NCBI GenBank assembly: GCA_914767715.1
Contig: OU612075.1
Location: 4,278,001-4,342,000 of the forward strand
Direction of reading: 5' to 3'
Length of the DNA: 64,000 nt
DNA from: Membranipora membranacea
Lineage: Eukaryota > Bryozoa > Gymnolaemata > Cheilostomatida > Membraniporidae
Below, in pieces: positions 61,993-64,000 of the stretch. Position numbers and translations under genes: made by a program. Positions within the stretch are counted from its first letter, which is position 1. The number at the start of each line of letters is the position of its first letter. Below the pieces are notes generated by a model. It was not told the DNA's origin. It searched no databases and was given only the letters and a program-made list of their open reading frames with translations.

Positions 61993-62319
61993 CTAATAAA
62001 TAAGAGAAAACAGATCCATCTATGTTTATTCTATGCAGTGTAAAATAAAGTTTCAACATGTTAACAAGTGACATAAGTCCAGAATGGAAATCTATAATAA
62101 ATTTGCAACAAAAATCATTTTGATCAAACAGTTAATGTATAACTTAATCTCAGCGAGTTTATTGTAAAAATATTTAGTCATGTGTTAACTATCTCCAGAA
62201 AAAATAACTCCTTCAAAATTCATGATAATTTAAAAATTTCATTGGCATATATATCGTTTTCCGAGAAATGTTTTTCAAAAGTGCCATTAAATAATTAAAT
62301 AATAAGGAACTACACTTAC

Positions 62320-62433
62320 CTGTTGACTTTAACCCTCTTTTTTACAGATTTGATTTACAACCTCTACTGACAGCCTCTACCATCAGCTACCTTTGGATGT
62401 CTGGGGCACAGTGTGACTGTTACAGTGTTTTAT
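62320..62433 (-). promoter_or_regulatory. TATA box and 5' non-coding exon of the collagen gene
   Basis: The minus strand has TATAAA at 62428-62433 in GGCTATAAAACAC. About 30 bases on (near 62400) a leader exon would start and run to AAGTCAACAG|gtaagt at 62320. The intron 61993-62319 then joins it to the exon with the start codons. The leader carries a short upstream frame, ATGGTAGAGGCTGTC.., of 13 codons. TATA spacing and splice sites are seen; the start site is inferred. Confidence 0.6.
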
Positions 62434-64000
62434 AGCCATATATTGCTGCCTTGTTACGATATTTCTAATCTAGCAAGTCATCGGATATTAGGATAGTCTT
62501 CTTTATATCTGATCAAGCTGACACAAAGCCTATATTATTAATTCTATGGCTCTTAACAGGGGCGGCTGGTGAACCCATAATGCCCCAAACAGATGGAATA
62601 TGCAAGTGTTGCAACGGGATATTCACATCATACCCACATTATAGCAAACAATGTTTTATCATCATCAAAATGAGATTATTATGCCAATAAAAGTATTTAT
62701 ATTAATATATATATATATACTATAATTGCGATTGTGAGTTGAACTAAGCAAAGTCAATCGCACCGAAGCAATATTTGCCCCCTACCAATGTCCTGTATCC
62801 ACCACTGCTGATAAGACATCTAGTCTATGATCTTTGCGCTGAGAAGAGTTAGGTAATAAGATTATCACGGACTCATTAGGCACCCAAGCTTACCAAATAT
62901 GTGGATGATTAATTCCATGATAATGATAATCCTTTTTATTGCTATTGATAACTATCCAGTAATATATTTTGTGCCAAGAGGTGTGGTAATGCTGCTGTAA
63001 ATGGCTCATCAACTTTGCGCCATACGGTTAATAGCAACATTCCTTAGATGTTTCATAGAAATGTTGTTGAGCTCTGAGAAACGCAACTGAAAGCCACAGG
63101 ATCCCATTTAGCATAAAACCAGAGTATTTTTTTCTATTTTGTTCACCTTCTGATGTTGGTTAAAATGTTGGTTTAAACCAGGGGTTTACCAATTACCATA
63201 CGCCATGTTTCAAAACATTGGGGGTGATGATTTGGTCGCCTAAAGGGCGACTCTGCAATTACTTAGCAAAATTGCTTTCTGGCTGTAAGCAGTTCGATCA
63301 AAACTCATCGTGGGGACAACAAGCCCAGCAAGTTAGTGGATAGCAAGACCTTCCTCTAACCAACAGACCCTACTGCCTACTTTTGTGGCACCAAATGTAA
63401 ATGCTACTGACTATAGCCAAAAGGGGGCTTTCAATTGCAACTGACCTAATCCTCCTATGACTAATCACAGCTTTCTCCGACAATGCCTACACTGTGACAA
63501 TCTGACTTGTACATATCTGGCTTGCCTTTGCCTTGAATAATTTTTTTGCTTTGAAGATTTATGGTGGCATAAATCAAAATGTCGGCAATGTTGTTTGCTC
63601 TGATAATAATGCATATTAAGATTAAATGTGTCCAGTCGTAAAAAACTCTCATAATCGGATATGGTGCAAACTTCAACTGGATACTTCAACTAAAATAAAA
63701 CATAAACAACCAAGTTGCACTAATGTCCTTGTTACAATATAGATAATGTGGCGCTAACATGGTGATCATAATGTACACTGATTTCTATATTGAGGGATGA
63801 TCACCAATAGAGGTGACTGTCGCAAAAAGAGGCGATGTTATGATATATATATTTCGAATATGATGGCAACATTCGATCTATTAACCCCGTCAAAATGTTA
63901 GCGAATTTTTCAGAGCAGATTTATCAATTGGATTATTTGGTGGCTAATAAATACACAGTATAATGAGTGAGTAATAAACACCTCTAATTTCCCAGCATGC
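62434..64000. other. Upstream flank of the collagen gene; no gene recognised
   Basis: A+T-rich sequence with a TA dinucleotide run at 62701-62720. The minus-strand frames at 63461-63689 overlap each other in different phases and match no family I know. Nothing else is supported. Confidence 0.5.

Noticed and set aside
1-64000. Bacterial-type operons, CRISPR arrays or prophage
   Set aside because: All genes are split by GT..AG introns and all repeats are eukaryotic in type; no regularly spaced direct-repeat array exists.

Overview
This window is genomic DNA of a multicellular animal: roughly two thirds A+T, genes split into many exons with GT..AG introns, tRNA-derived SINEs, short inverted-repeat elements and a LINE fragment. 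The gene families (alpha-like and beta-like GABA-A receptor subunits, a SLC36/AVT3-type amino acid transporter, a membrane collagen with PAN domains) and the compact introns suggest an invertebrate bilaterian, perhaps an invertebrate deuterostome. That placement is inference and the species is not recognised.

Layout from left to right. (1) 1472-12530, minus strand: an alpha/gamma-like GABA-A receptor subunit with eight exons; the last exon(s) with TM4 are not in the window. (2) 12531-20008: a 7.5 kb divergent intergenic region with no recognised gene. (3) 20009-32873, plus strand: a complete ten-exon beta-like GABA-A subunit of 519 residues. The two receptor genes are head to head, as alpha and beta genes are in vertebrate GABA-A clusters. 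(4) 34827-44941, minus strand: a twelve-exon amino acid/auxin permease family transporter of 506 residues, with a broken CR1/Jockey-like LINE in its first intron. (5) 45282-46406, plus strand: a two-exon 200-residue coiled-coil protein of unknown function that shares a 340 bp divergent promoter with the transporter. (6) 47.8-62.4 kb, minus strand: a gene for a type II membrane collagen with a furin-like site, a cysteine cluster, about 360 residues of interrupted Gly-X-Y, a PAN-like domain, an EGF-like segment and a Pro/Thr-rich repeat tail. Further downstream exons encode a second PAN-like domain, apparently used in an alternative isoform.

The exon models were built by hand from reading frame, splice sites and phase. 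The three fully modelled transcripts (beta subunit, transporter, coiled-coil protein) and the short collagen isoform each close to an open frame divisible by three. The two receptor subunits look complementary: the beta-like protein keeps the principal-face GABA-binding residues and the alpha-like protein keeps the loop D motif of the complementary face. They may form one GABA-gated chloride channel and share regulation from the region between them (inference).

Mobile DNA is common and small: at least three inverted-repeat families present twice each, one hAT-like element with an intact 8 bp target duplication, a 118 bp near-perfect hairpin, three tRNA-derived SINE copies and a tRNA-Ser-like sequence.
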